Of a stretch of DNA of 64,000 nucleotides, positions 31,282 through 40,314 are shown one piece after another (position 1 is the first letter of the stretch; each line of letters starts with the position of its first letter). The stretch is from Rhodobacteraceae bacterium F11138. Its GTDB lineage: Bacteria; Pseudomonadota; Alphaproteobacteria; Rhodobacterales; Rhodobacteraceae. The position numbers and the translations under genes are program-made. The stretch spans positions 1 to 64,000 of the forward strand of contig JAEKDP010000002.1 of the NCBI GenBank assembly GCA_016521575.1. Direction: 5' to 3'. The notes under the pieces were generated by a model, which made no database searches, was not told where the DNA came from, and saw nothing but the letters and a program-made list of their open reading frames with translations.

Positions 31282-31308
31282 CGGCGGCACCGGTCTGCGG
31301 TGCCGCCG
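31282..31308 (-). terminator. Intercistronic hairpin between dctP and dctQ
   Basis: Perfect 10-bp stem CGGCGGCACC / GGTGCCGCCG with a 7-base loop in the 74-base gap. On the minus strand it is followed by ATTTTC, a weak T-run, so it could act as an attenuating terminator that gives more dctP than dctQM mRNA. Confidence 0.6.
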
Positions 31309-31315
31309 GCTCCGG

Positions 31316-32362
31316 TCATTTGACCACGTTCACCTTTTTGTCGGCGCGGTAGTTTTCGACCATGTCGCGCGCGTAATCCAGGATTGCCTGACCATCAAAG
31401 CCCTTTTCCTGCGCCTGGGCCAGCCATTCGACTTCCAGCGGCTTCAGCTTCTCGCGGGCGGCGGCGACATCGTCATCGGACAGGGTGATGAATTCCACGC
31501 CCTGCTCGTTCAGCTTGCTTTCGCCCACGGCGTCACCGTTGGTCCATGCAAACCCGGACAGCATCGCGATGGCCATCCCCGAGTGTTTCTCGACCGCCGC
31601 GCGCTGCTCATCGCTCAGAGCATCCCAGCTGTCCTGATTGAACGCCACCCAGAACGTATCGGTGTACAGACCGCCCGGAACCCGGGTGATCGACGAAATC
31701 ACCGGCGTGATGCCGAAGAAATCAATGGATTCAGATGGAAAGGTGATCCCATCGGCCACGCCGCGCGACATCGCGGTCTGCGCTTCGGTCGGGGGCAGTT
31801 GCACCGGCGACGCGCCCAGTTCCGACATCATCCGGCCGGTGACATTGCCGCCGACGCGGATTGTCTTGTCCTGCAGATCGGCCAATGTCTCGACACGTCC
31901 CTTGGCCATGTTGATGTTCGGGTTGGAGTGGGTGAACAGCCCCACCACATGCGCACCGTCGTGTTCACCATAGTCCGCGCCGAATTTCTGATAGGTCAGC
32001 CAGGACGCCGCAGACCCCGCCCAGGGATCGGGCGACATGAACGGCAGATCCATCACCTGCGTCATGGTAAAGCGACCGGCATTGTGACCCGAAACGCCGT
32101 AGCCCACGTCAAAGGCCTGATCCAGCAAGAGATCGAATTGCGCCGGTGGCGGCCCCAGCGACGAGGTCATGATCTCGAACTTCAGCGATCCGCCGGTTTC
32201 TTCCTCGATGGCCGCAGCCCATGGTTCCATAATCCCCGACACGATCAGGTGATGTGGCGGCAGCCAGGATCCGACCCGCAGCGTCGTGGTCTGCTGCGCC
32301 AGCACGGGCAAGCCGACGGCCCCTACGGTGGCCGCCAGTATACAGGTTGCAAACACTTTCAT
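31316..32362 (-). CDS. TRAP solute-binding protein (DctP)
   Basis: Periplasmic receptor of the TRAP system, 348 residues with a signal peptide (MKVFATCILAATVGAVGLPVLA). The mature part begins TTTLRVGSWLPPHH, and the central IRVGGNVTGRMMSELGASPVQLPPTEAQTAM carries the conserved Arg that pairs with the substrate carboxylate in DctP proteins. This fits a carboxylate ligand. The neighbouring enzymes suggest an acid sugar or hydroxy-acid (inference). Confidence 0.92.
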   Translation of the reverse strand: MKVFATCILAATVGAVGLPVLAQQTTTLRVGSWLPPHHLIVSGIMEPWAAAIEEETGGSLKFEIMTSSLGPPPAQFDLLLDQAFDVGYGVSGHNAGRFTMTQVMDLPFMSPDPWAGSAASWLTYQKFGADYGEHDGAHVVGLFTHSNPNINMAKGRVETLADLQDKTIRVGGNVTGRMMSELGASPVQLPPTEAQTAMSRGVADGITFPSESIDFFGITPVISSITRVPGGLYTDTFWVAFNQDSWDALSDEQRAAVEKHSGMAIAMLSGFAWTNGDAVGESKLNEQGVEFITLSDDDVAAAREKLKPLEVEWLAQAQEKGFDGQAILDYARDMVENYRADKKVNVVK

Positions 32363-32414
32363 TCTCTTCTCCCCTTTGTCATGCGGATTTGTCCGCTTCT
32401 TCTGTTGGTTGCGC

Positions 32415-33302
32415 TCAAAGATCGGTGGCCGCGCTCAGTTTGAAAATTTCCAGCGCGTCCGCCTCGTCTCCGCCCCGTACGGACAACAGCCGGAACTGTT
32501 CGGCCGCCATCGCGGTGAAGGGCACGGGCGATGTACAGGATCGCGCCAGATCGCACACCGAATCAAGATCCTTGAGCATCGTATAGACATGCCCAAGCGG
32601 CGGTTCATGCTGCGCCTCGATCATCCGGGGCAGGAATATCTGCAAAGGCTTGCTGTCGGCGAACCCCCCGGACAACGCTTCAGGCAGGCGTGCCGCATCG
32701 ACCCCGGCGTTGGTGGCCAGGCGTGCCGCCTCGGCCAGAACCGCCATGGTGCATCCGACGATCACCTGATTGCACAGCTTGGTGGTCTGTCCCGCGCCCG
32801 AAGGCCCCATCAGGGTAAACCGCGCGGCCATGGCCAGCACCACGTCATGCACCTTGTCAAAGGCCGCCTGTTCTCCGCCCGCCATGATGGCCAGCGTCCC
32901 CGCCTCTGCGCCCGGAACGCCGCCCGACACGGGCGCATCAATCCAGCTCATGCCGGTTTCGGTTTTCAGCCGTTGCGCCATGTCCCGCGTGGCTTCGGGC
33001 TGGATCGATGAAAAATCGACCAGCACCGCCCCATCCCGGGCACCTGCGGCAACCCCGTTGTCGCCGAAGACCGCGTCCTGAACCACGGATGTATCGGTCA
33101 AGCACATGAACACGATATCGGAACTGGCGGCCACATCCGCCGGGCTGTCGCCCAAGGCCGCCCCGGCATCGACCAACGGCTGCGCCTTGGACGCCGTGCG
33201 GTTCCATACTGTCAGCTCGTAGTCCGCGGCCAGCAAGCGGCCCGCCATCGGAGCCCCCATGAGTCCGGTGCCGATATAGCCCAGTTTCAACTTGTCCGTC
33301 AT
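32415..33302 (-). CDS. Beta-hydroxyacid dehydrogenase (3-HIBADH family)
   Basis: NAD(P)-dependent oxidoreductase, 295 residues from the ATG at 33302 (MTDKLKLGYIGTGLMGAPMAGRL), whose ATGA overlaps the preceding dehydratase stop. The dinucleotide motif is GYIGTGLMG, the substrate block DAPVSGGVPGAEAGTLAIMAGG, and the catalytic Lys region GAGQTTKLCNQ. It belongs with tartronate-semialdehyde reductase, LtnD and 3-hydroxyisobutyrate dehydrogenase. The adjacent hydroxypyruvate isomerase-like gene makes a tartronate-semialdehyde or 2-keto-acid sugar role plausible, but the substrate is not proven. Confidence 0.87.
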   Translation of the reverse strand: MTDKLKLGYIGTGLMGAPMAGRLLAADYELTVWNRTASKAQPLVDAGAALGDSPADVAASSDIVFMCLTDTSVVQDAVFGDNGVAAGARDGAVLVDFSSIQPEATRDMAQRLKTETGMSWIDAPVSGGVPGAEAGTLAIMAGGEQAAFDKVHDVVLAMAARFTLMGPSGAGQTTKLCNQVIVGCTMAVLAEAARLATNAGVDAARLPEALSGGFADSKPLQIFLPRMIEAQHEPPLGHVYTMLKDLDSVCDLARSCTSPVPFTAMAAEQFRLLSVRGGDEADALEIFKLSAATDL

Positions 33303-35026
33303 GTGTCCATCCCGTTTCGACGTGGTGTCGGCCATTGTGCGTTGCCTGCGTGAGTCACGGCCCCTTCATGCGCCTGCCCCACTGTCGCCGCGTATTTGGA
33401 CAACAACCCGGCCCGGTGCCGGGTTTCCGGTGCCGCCCATTCCTTCCGGCGCAGGGCCAGGTCCTGATCGCTGACATCCAGCGTGATCGTCGCGGCCTTA
33501 CCGTCGATGGTGATGGTGTCCCCATCCCGCACCAGCCCCATCGGCCCCCCTGTGGCGGCTTCGGGGGAGGCATGCCCGATACACATGCCTCGCGTCGCCC
33601 CCGAGAACCGGCCGTCAGTCAACAGCGCCACTTTCTCGCCCATCCCCTGGCCATAGATCAGGGCCGTCAACCCCAGCATTTCGCGCATTCCGGGGCCGCC
33701 AACCGGCCCTTCATTGCGCACGATGAGAACCTGGCCTTCGCTGTAGTCCCGGCTGTGGACCGCCTCGACCGCGTCGTCTTCGCTTTCAAACACGCGCGCG
33801 GTGCCGGTGAACGTAAGGGATTTCAGACCCGCCACCTTGAGCAACGCGCCATCCGGACACAGGTTGCCTTTCAGGACCACGACACCGCCCGACGCCATGA
33901 TCGCATCCGACACCGGGCGAATGATCTCGCCATCCGGCGCGGGCGCATCGGCTACCTCTTCGGCCAATGTGCGCCCGGTGACGGTCAGCGTATCCCCGTG
34001 CATCAGGCCATGCGCGATCAGCTCCTTGATCACCACATGCGCGCCGCCGATTTCATAGACATCCTTGGCGTGATATTTGCCGCCCGGACGCAGGTTTCCG
34101 ATAAAGGGCGTGCGTTGCAGAACCTCGGCCACGTCATCGGCAGTGAACGCGATCCCCGCCTCATGGGCGATGGCCGGAATGTGCAGCGCGGTGTTGGTTG
34201 ACCCGCCCGTGGCCGCGACGATGGCACAGGCGTTTTCCAACGCCTTGCGGGTCACGATATCGCGCGGCAGAGGCCCGCCGCGTTCGATCATCTGCATCAC
34301 CAGTTCCCCGGCCCGGTGCCCGACGCCCTTGCGCTCGGAATAGACCCCGGGAATCATCGACGAGTTCGGCACCGTCAACCCCAGCGCCTCGGACACCATG
34401 GCCATGGTGTTGGCGGTGAATTGCCCCGCACAGGCCCCCAGGGTGGGTTTGCACGCCTCTTCCAGCTGGGTCAGCTCATCCTGTGTCATCGTGCCCGCCT
34501 GAACCGAACCTACGGCTTCATAGGCGTCCAGCACGGAAACGTCGCGCCCCTGAAACCGGCCCGGCAAAGCGGATCCGCCATAGACAAACACCGACGGCAC
34601 ATTGCATCGCACCATGCCCATGATGACGCCCGGCAGGGTCTTGTCGCATCCGCCATAGCCGACGATCCCATCATAGGCGTGGCCGTGAATCACGGCCTCA
34701 ATGCTGTCGGCGATGATCTCGCGGCTGACCAGCGAGAATTTCATCCCCTCATGGTTCATCCCGACCCCGTCAGACACCGAGATCGTGGTGAATTCGCGCG
34801 GAGTGCCGCCCGCCATCGAAATGCCTTCCTTGGCGAAATCGACCTGCGCGTAATGGGTCATGTTGCAAGGCGTCACCTCGCCCTTCTGACTGACGACCCC
34901 CACCATCGGCTTGGCAATTGCCGCATCGTCCAACCCCATCGCGCGCATGAAGGCGCGGTGCGGTGTGCGGTCAATGCCATCGGTCGTGATGCGCGAACGC
35001 AAGGGCTTGTCGTGGGTCGGGGCCAT
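33299..35026 (-). CDS. IlvD/Edd-family dehydratase
   Basis: Fe-S-dependent dehydratase, 575 residues. Cluster/substrate Cys motifs are PCNMTHYAQ, GYGGCDKTLPG and GACAGQFTANTM, and the C-terminal GRFSGATRGMCIGHASPEAATGG is intact. The nearest family description is dihydroxy-acid dehydratase (IlvD), needed for branched-chain amino acids, but the Edd superfamily also contains sugar-acid dehydratases. Its overlap with a beta-hydroxyacid dehydrogenase and position in a TRAP operon favour a catabolic sugar-acid dehydratase (inference). If it is the only ilvD in the genome it is biosynthetic instead. Confidence 0.85.
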   Translation of the reverse strand: MAPTHDKPLRSRITTDGIDRTPHRAFMRAMGLDDAAIAKPMVGVVSQKGEVTPCNMTHYAQVDFAKEGISMAGGTPREFTTISVSDGVGMNHEGMKFSLVSREIIADSIEAVIHGHAYDGIVGYGGCDKTLPGVIMGMVRCNVPSVFVYGGSALPGRFQGRDVSVLDAYEAVGSVQAGTMTQDELTQLEEACKPTLGACAGQFTANTMAMVSEALGLTVPNSSMIPGVYSERKGVGHRAGELVMQMIERGGPLPRDIVTRKALENACAIVAATGGSTNTALHIPAIAHEAGIAFTADDVAEVLQRTPFIGNLRPGGKYHAKDVYEIGGAHVVIKELIAHGLMHGDTLTVTGRTLAEEVADAPAPDGEIIRPVSDAIMASGGVVVLKGNLCPDGALLKVAGLKSLTFTGTARVFESEDDAVEAVHSRDYSEGQVLIVRNEGPVGGPGMREMLGLTALIYGQGMGEKVALLTDGRFSGATRGMCIGHASPEAATGGPMGLVRDGDTITIDGKAATITLDVSDQDLALRRKEWAAPETRHRAGLLSKYAATVGQAHEGAVTHAGNAQWPTPRRNGMDT

Positions 35027-35125
35027 GGATAGTCACCTGCCTAGAAAGTTTCCACAAAGAATATTTACTCTTGAACCAAATCACTGTTTCCCGTTTTCTG
35101 TCAATGACAATTTTGGAGCACCCGA

Positions 35126-35905
35126 ATGAACCTGATCGCCAACATCTCGATGATGTTCACCGAACTTCCCATCGCCCGGCGGCTGGATGCCGCGCGCGCC
35201 GCAGGGTTCGCAGGGGTGGAAATCCAGTTTCCGGCCAGCGCGGATCTGCCCGCCTTGCGGCAGGCGTCTGGGGACACCGGTTTGCCTGTGGCACTGATCA
35301 ACGTGCCACGCGGCCCCGACGACGCGGTCGGGCTGGCTGCGCTGCCCGGTCAAGAAGACGCTTATGCGGCCGCCGTGGCCACCTGTGCCGAACAGGCGCG
35401 CAGCCTGGCGGTGCGCAAGGTGAATGTTCTGGCCGGACGCCCCCTTGCCGACGCGCCGCACGCGGACTGTCTGACAACACTGAAACGCAATCTTGTACAT
35501 ACGGCCGATGTGATGGACGCCATCGGTGTCAAAGTCATGGTTGAGCCGGTCAACAGAAACGATGTTCCCGGCTTCTTCCTGTCCGGACTTGCGGACGGAT
35601 TGGCGCTGCTCGACGACATCGACCACCCCAATCTTGCACTGCAGTTCGATTTTTATCATATGGCGATCACCGAACCCGATCTGCCCGCTGCGATACGGCG
35701 CGCGGGACACCGGATTGGCCATGTTCAGTTCGCCGACACGCCCGGCCGCCATGAACCCGGCACAGGCACGATCGACTTTGCGGCAGCTTTTGCAGCCCTG
35801 CGCGAGACCGGCTATGACGCCGAGGTGTCCGCCGAATACAACCCACGTCAAGGCACATCCGAAGGGCTTGGATGGATGAAGGATTTCAAAAGGATGATGG
35901 CATGA
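35126..35905 (+). CDS. Hydroxypyruvate isomerase-like protein (Hyi/OtnI family)
   Basis: TIM-barrel sugar-isomerase-like protein, 259 residues, starting MNLIANISMMFTELPIARRLD with GGAG 8 bases before the ATG. Metal ligands are visible: Glu in MVEPVN, Asp in QFDFYH, His in HVQFADTPGRHEPGTG, and Glu in VSAEYNP. This is the Hyi/OtnI pattern (interconversion of hydroxypyruvate and tartronate semialdehyde, or 2-oxo-tetronate isomerisation). It opens a plus-strand operon divergent from the dehydratase and overlaps the next gene. Confidence 0.88.
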   Translation: MNLIANISMMFTELPIARRLDAARAAGFAGVEIQFPASADLPALRQASGDTGLPVALINVPRGPDDAVGLAALPGQEDAYAAAVATCAEQARSLAVRKVNVLAGRPLADAPHADCLTTLKRNLVHTADVMDAIGVKVMVEPVNRNDVPGFFLSGLADGLALLDDIDHPNLALQFDFYHMAITEPDLPAAIRRAGHRIGHVQFADTPGRHEPGTGTIDFAAAFAALRETGYDAEVSAEYNPRQGTSEGLGWMKDFKRMMA

Positions 35906-36687
35906 CCAACCCGCAACAGCCGATCGACAAAATTCTAGGGGATGTCGTGACAGGCGCGGCTTTTGATCCCTATGCCACGCAGCCTGCACGCACCGTGGCC
36001 CAGGCCTATGCGCTTCAGGATGCCGTGGTCGCCGCCCTGCTGAATGCGGGACACCGCATGGCCATCGCCGGGTGGAAAATCGCCGCCAACTCGCCACAAT
36101 TGCTGGAACGGTTCAAGCTGGATGAACCGGCAACCGGCCGGGTGTTTTCCGACCAGAGCCACCAAAGCCCGGCCACATTGGCAGCTTCGGATTATACCGA
36201 ATTCGCCTTTGAGCCCGAGATCGCCGCGATCATGAAAACCACGCTTGAACCGTCCAAAGCACCGTTCACTCCGGCCGATGTGCGGCCCGCCATCGCGCGG
36301 TTCGTTCCGGCGATGGAGTTGCTGGACATGCGAAAGACCGACATGCCCAATACGCATATCCCGGATGCAATCGCGCAGAATATTTCAAATGTGGGGGCTG
36401 TTCTGGGCGGACCCGGAGTCCCTCCCGAAGCCCTGGACACCGCGCAGCTGCGCACGACATTGACGATCGATGGCCGCGTCGAACATGACGTCACGGGGGC
36501 CGCGCCACAAAACCCTGTGGACGCCGTGGCATGGCTGGCTACGCATCTTTCCCGTCGGGGGCTGACGCTGCAGGCCGGGCAGATCGTGCTGTGCGGAACC
36601 CATAGTCCGATCTGGTATCACAAGGGCGCTGGCCGGATCGAGGTCGAAATGTCCGGCCTTGGCACCGCCGCTGTCACGCTGACCTGA
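35902..36687 (+). CDS. FAH-fold hydratase (2-keto-4-pentenoate hydratase-like)
   Basis: 261 residues from ATG 35902, overlapping the isomerase stop as ATGA. It resembles MhpD/HpcG-type hydratases: GWKIAANS near the N-terminus, the acidic metal site in EFAFEPEIAAIM and VPAMELLD, and IVLCGTHSPIW near the C-terminus. The reaction would be addition of water to, or lyase action on, a 2-keto acid. In this cluster it would act on the keto-acid made by the IlvD-like dehydratase (inference). Confidence 0.82.
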   Translation: MTNPQQPIDKILGDVVTGAAFDPYATQPARTVAQAYALQDAVVAALLNAGHRMAIAGWKIAANSPQLLERFKLDEPATGRVFSDQSHQSPATLAASDYTEFAFEPEIAAIMKTTLEPSKAPFTPADVRPAIARFVPAMELLDMRKTDMPNTHIPDAIAQNISNVGAVLGGPGVPPEALDTAQLRTTLTIDGRVEHDVTGAAPQNPVDAVAWLATHLSRRGLTLQAGQIVLCGTHSPIWYHKGAGRIEVEMSGLGTAAVTLT

Positions 36688-36708
36688 CACAGCGGCCCCG
36701 GGTGATGC

Positions 36709-38028
36709 CTATCGTTCGCGCAACGCCTCAAGCCGGGCCTTGCGGAAGGGTTTCAACAGATAGTCCAGCACTGTCTGTTCGCCGGTCATGATATCGATCG
36801 ACGCGACCATGCCGGGGCGGATGCGGTATGTCCGCCCCTTGTGTTCCAGGCTGTCGCTGTCGGTTTCGACGATCACCGGGAAATAGACCTCGCCCGTGGC
36901 CTCGTCCTGTTCGGCATCCGCGCCGACGCGCAGCACACGCCCGGCCAGCGCGCCATAAATGGTGAAATCGAACGCCGTAACCTTGACCTTGGCAGGCAGG
37001 TCCGGACGAACAAAGGCTATATCCTTCGGGGCGATACGGGCCTCGACCTGCAACTGGTCATCGTCGGGCACGATGCGCAGCACCTCTTCGCCGGGCTGGA
37101 TCACCGCCCCGATCGTGTTGACGTTCAGGGCCGACACCACCCCATCAACCGGCGCGCGCAGGCTGGCGCGCCGGACCACATCCCTGGCACGTTTCATCGA
37201 TTCGTCGATCACCGCCTTCTGGTTCAGCGTATCCGACCGTTCCATGCTGATTTCGGCCCGCCGGTTCAGATCCAGTTCGACCAGCCGCGCCTTGGCCTCG
37301 GTTTCGGCCGACCGCGCCTGAGCCAGTTTGCTGACCAGCGCGCTGAGTTCCTGGCGTTTGGCGGCGCGTTCACGTTCCAGGGGCAGGATCTGCGCCCGCG
37401 ACACCACGCCACTGGTTTCACGCAACTCGATTTCCTCTTGCAACAGCGCGAGCGCGTCTTCGACCTGGGGTATGGCCCCTTCGAGTTCGGCAATCTCTTC
37501 GCTGCGTTGGGACAGTTTCGCCTCCAGCACGTTGCGCTGCGCCTGATAAGAGGCAAGCCGGGACTGGAACAGGGCGATTTCCCGCAGGGTCTGCGGCGAT
37601 CCGGGATCGAATTCGGTGTCGGTGAAATCAAGTTCGGCATCGCCGCGCGCCTCGGCCTCCAACCGATGGTTGCGCGCCCCGAGCGCCAGTTGCTGCGCCC
37701 GCAGCTCACCCAGATTTGCCGCCGAACCGATATCGCTGATCCGGACCAGAACATCGCCGGCCCGCACGGTGTCGCCCTCGCGGACCTCAATACCGCGTAT
37801 GAGCCCCCCCTCGAGGCTTTCAACGGTGCGCGCCCGTCCCGACGGCACCACCCGCGCCTCGCCGCGGGTCACCTGTTCGATCCGCGCCCAACTGGCCCAG
37901 ATCAGCCCGCCTGCCACCAGGGCGACCAACAAGACCAGCAGCAGCGACACCAGCCAGGAGCTGCGTCCCATGCGCGCGTCGCCACCGCCGCCGGAAAAAA
38001 CACGCAGTTCCCAGTTGTCCGCGCTCAT
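36709..38028 (-). CDS. HlyD-family membrane fusion protein
   Basis: Periplasmic adaptor of a type I secretion system, 439 residues with a single N-terminal membrane anchor (about residues 25-48). The lipoyl and beta-barrel halves are separated by a long coiled-coil hairpin (about 130-290, heptad-rich). The GEVYFPVIVETD and GMVASIDIMTGEQTVLDYLLKPF tail are typical of HlyD/LapC. The start ATG 38028 overlaps the ABC transporter stop, so it is the third gene of the tolC-ABC-hlyD operon. Confidence 0.93.
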   Translation of the reverse strand: MSADNWELRVFSGGGGDARMGRSSWLVSLLLVLLVALVAGGLIWASWARIEQVTRGEARVVPSGRARTVESLEGGLIRGIEVREGDTVRAGDVLVRISDIGSAANLGELRAQQLALGARNHRLEAEARGDAELDFTDTEFDPGSPQTLREIALFQSRLASYQAQRNVLEAKLSQRSEEIAELEGAIPQVEDALALLQEEIELRETSGVVSRAQILPLERERAAKRQELSALVSKLAQARSAETEAKARLVELDLNRRAEISMERSDTLNQKAVIDESMKRARDVVRRASLRAPVDGVVSALNVNTIGAVIQPGEEVLRIVPDDDQLQVEARIAPKDIAFVRPDLPAKVKVTAFDFTIYGALAGRVLRVGADAEQDEATGEVYFPVIVETDSDSLEHKGRTYRIRPGMVASIDIMTGEQTVLDYLLKPFRKARLEALRER

Positions 38029-40310
38029 GACCTAGCCTCGGCCGCCGCATCCCGCAGGGTGGCCAGCACCGCCGATTTTTCACCATCGCGCACCACCTGA
38101 GCGGACTCCATCAGGATCAGGCGGTCGACCAGATCCAGCAGCCCCATGCGGTGAGTCGAGACGATCAATGTCATCGGCCGTTCCTGCAAGGCGGCGGCAA
38201 GATGGCGGATGAAGTCCTTTTCGCTTTGCATGTCCATGGCGCTGGTCGGCTCGTCCAGGATCAAGACCCGGGGGCGCGGCAACAGCGCCCGGGCCAGCGC
38301 CACCATCTGCCGCTGCCCCCCCGACAGGTTACGGCCCCGTTCCGTGATCGGCATGGAAAACCCGGCCGGATGCCGCGCTGCAATCCGGTCTACCCCGGCA
38401 ATGCGCGCCACATGCAGAATATCCTCGCCGGGGGCATCCGGCACGCCAAACGCGATATTTTCGGCCAGAGTGCCTGAAAACAGAACCGCCTCTTGCGGGA
38501 CCAGTTGGACAGCGCGCCGCACACGGGCGGTTTCGATCTGGTTCAGGTTCAGCCCGTCCAGCAGCACATTGCCCTCGCCCGGCGCATATAGCCCGGCCAT
38601 CACCCGCACGAGACTGGTCTTGCCCGCGCCGACCGGTCCGATGACACCGATCCGTTCGCCAGCCCGGATATCCACCGAGACATCGCGCAATGCCGGCACC
38701 TGCGTATGGGGATAGCTCAGCGTGATCGCCTCCAGCGCCAGCCGCCCCTGATCCAGCGGCGCGTTCAGCCCCGCAGCGGCCCGGCCCATATCGGACGGCA
38801 TCGCCATGATCTGGTTCAGGCTGCGCATGGTGGACACCGCAAAGCTGGCCCGCACGAACAGGTTTGCCAGCATGGCCGTGGGGGCCAATGCCCGCCCGGA
38901 CAGGATCATCGCGGCAATCACCGCACCCATGGTGATGCGGCCTTCAAGCGCCAGATAGACGCCGATCACCACGATCCCCACCGACGAAAGCTGTTGCAAC
39001 AGACCGGTCAGGGTCGTTGCATATGTCGCCAGACCCTTGCTGCGTTCCTGCGCGCGCGCGCTTTCGCCGACCTGGTGTTCCCAACGTGCCTGCATCCGGC
39101 CCTGTCCCGACACCGCTTTCAACGACTCGAGATCGGTGATCGTCTCGACGGCAACGGCATTCTTGCTGCCCTGTGCCTGGCGCGATGCGTTTGACGCATT
39201 GCGCAGCGGCCACAAGACGACAGCGCCCAGCACGAGCACGACAATCAGCGCCGCTGCCGGCGGCAGCGCAAGCGGCCCACCCAGATAGGCGATGACAGCG
39301 ATGAACAGCACCGCGAAACACAGATCGGTCAGCGTGGCCAATGTCTGGGACGAGAAGAAATCCCGCACCTGTTCGTAATCCTTGAGCGTGTTCATCAACG
39401 CCCCGCTGGGCATGGTCTGGCTGTCCAGACGCAGGTTGGACACATGGCGGAATATCGTTGACGACACCGCCTGATCGACCTGACGCCCGACACGATCCAC
39501 GATGGCCGCACGGACCCATTTCAGGGCATTGTCAAACAGCATCGCAAGCACCACGCCAGCGACCAGAGACCACAAGGTGACAACGGCAGCATTGGGAAAC
39601 ACCCGGTCATAGACCGTCATCGTGAAGATCGGAATCGCCAGCGCCAGCAAGTTGACCACCGAGGACGCCACGATGACCTGGGCATATTCCGGCCAGAAGC
39701 GGGCCGCGACGCTCCAGTACCAGTGGCGCTTTGAAACCGGTGCAAGCCGGGTCTCGGCGGGGCTGATGTCTTCGGGCCGCAACAGCAACACATGGCCTTG
39801 ATAAAGGTCCAGGATTTCAGCGACCGGCAAGGTGATCGGATCATCGGAACGGGACGGCCACAACAGGTTTGCCTCGTCCCCGGCCAAAGACAGCAGGACA
39901 CAGGCATCGCGCCCGTCCAGAAACAGGATCGCGGGCAGCACCGTTTCCGGAAGATCCTGCAATCGCCGCCGGGACAGGCGGGCGCGAAACCCGTGCAGTT
40001 CGGCCGACTGAACCGCCAGCTGCGGGGTCAGCCGACCATCACCGGGCAGCGCAAGGCCCGCAGTCAGAGACGCCTCAGCGACGTCTCGGCCCGTCGCACG
40101 CATCGCGGCAGACAGCGTGCGCACCAGCGGATCGCGCGAAACGGTGTCGAACTGCCAGTCAGCCTTCGCCGTCCTGGCCCGACCGGGCCTGAGCCGGATG
40201 GTGCGGTTCTCCGCCCGCTTCGCCGGCCCTTTCCCTGACCCCAAGCCGGCACCGCTTGCGCCGCCGTCGTTCTGATCCTTTTCCCGATCCGGGCCGCCGG
40301 GATCACTCAT
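38025..40310 (-). CDS. Type I secretion ABC transporter (LapB-like)
   Basis: Inner-membrane exporter ATPase, 761 residues from ATG 40310. Order: about 45 polar residues, a C39-peptidase-like domain (about 55-165) without the catalytic Cys-His signature (so a substrate-docking domain, not a protease), six transmembrane helices (about 200-470), then the nucleotide-binding domain with Walker A GPVGAGKTSLVR, signature LSGGQRQMVALARAL and Walker B VLILDEPTSAMD. A longer in-frame start overlaps tolC. The C39-like N-domain is as in LapB/HlyB exporters. No RTX or Lap-type substrate lies nearby. Confidence 0.93.
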   Translation of the reverse strand: MSDPGGPDREKDQNDGGASGAGLGSGKGPAKRAENRTIRLRPGRARTAKADWQFDTVSRDPLVRTLSAAMRATGRDVAEASLTAGLALPGDGRLTPQLAVQSAELHGFRARLSRRRLQDLPETVLPAILFLDGRDACVLLSLAGDEANLLWPSRSDDPITLPVAEILDLYQGHVLLLRPEDISPAETRLAPVSKRHWYWSVAARFWPEYAQVIVASSVVNLLALAIPIFTMTVYDRVFPNAAVVTLWSLVAGVVLAMLFDNALKWVRAAIVDRVGRQVDQAVSSTIFRHVSNLRLDSQTMPSGALMNTLKDYEQVRDFFSSQTLATLTDLCFAVLFIAVIAYLGGPLALPPAAALIVVLVLGAVVLWPLRNASNASRQAQGSKNAVAVETITDLESLKAVSGQGRMQARWEHQVGESARAQERSKGLATYATTLTGLLQQLSSVGIVVIGVYLALEGRITMGAVIAAMILSGRALAPTAMLANLFVRASFAVSTMRSLNQIMAMPSDMGRAAAGLNAPLDQGRLALEAITLSYPHTQVPALRDVSVDIRAGERIGVIGPVGAGKTSLVRVMAGLYAPGEGNVLLDGLNLNQIETARVRRAVQLVPQEAVLFSGTLAENIAFGVPDAPGEDILHVARIAGVDRIAARHPAGFSMPITERGRNLSGGQRQMVALARALLPRPRVLILDEPTSAMDMQSEKDFIRHLAAALQERPMTLIVSTHRMGLLDLVDRLILMESAQVVRDGEKSAVLATLRDAAAEARS

Positions 40311-40314
40311 GGTG

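Noticed and set aside
35027-35125. TTGACA-like box on the minus strand at 35104-35099 as promoter of the IlvD-like operon
   Set aside because: The -35 is perfect but no acceptable -10 was found at 16-18 bases; too weak to list.
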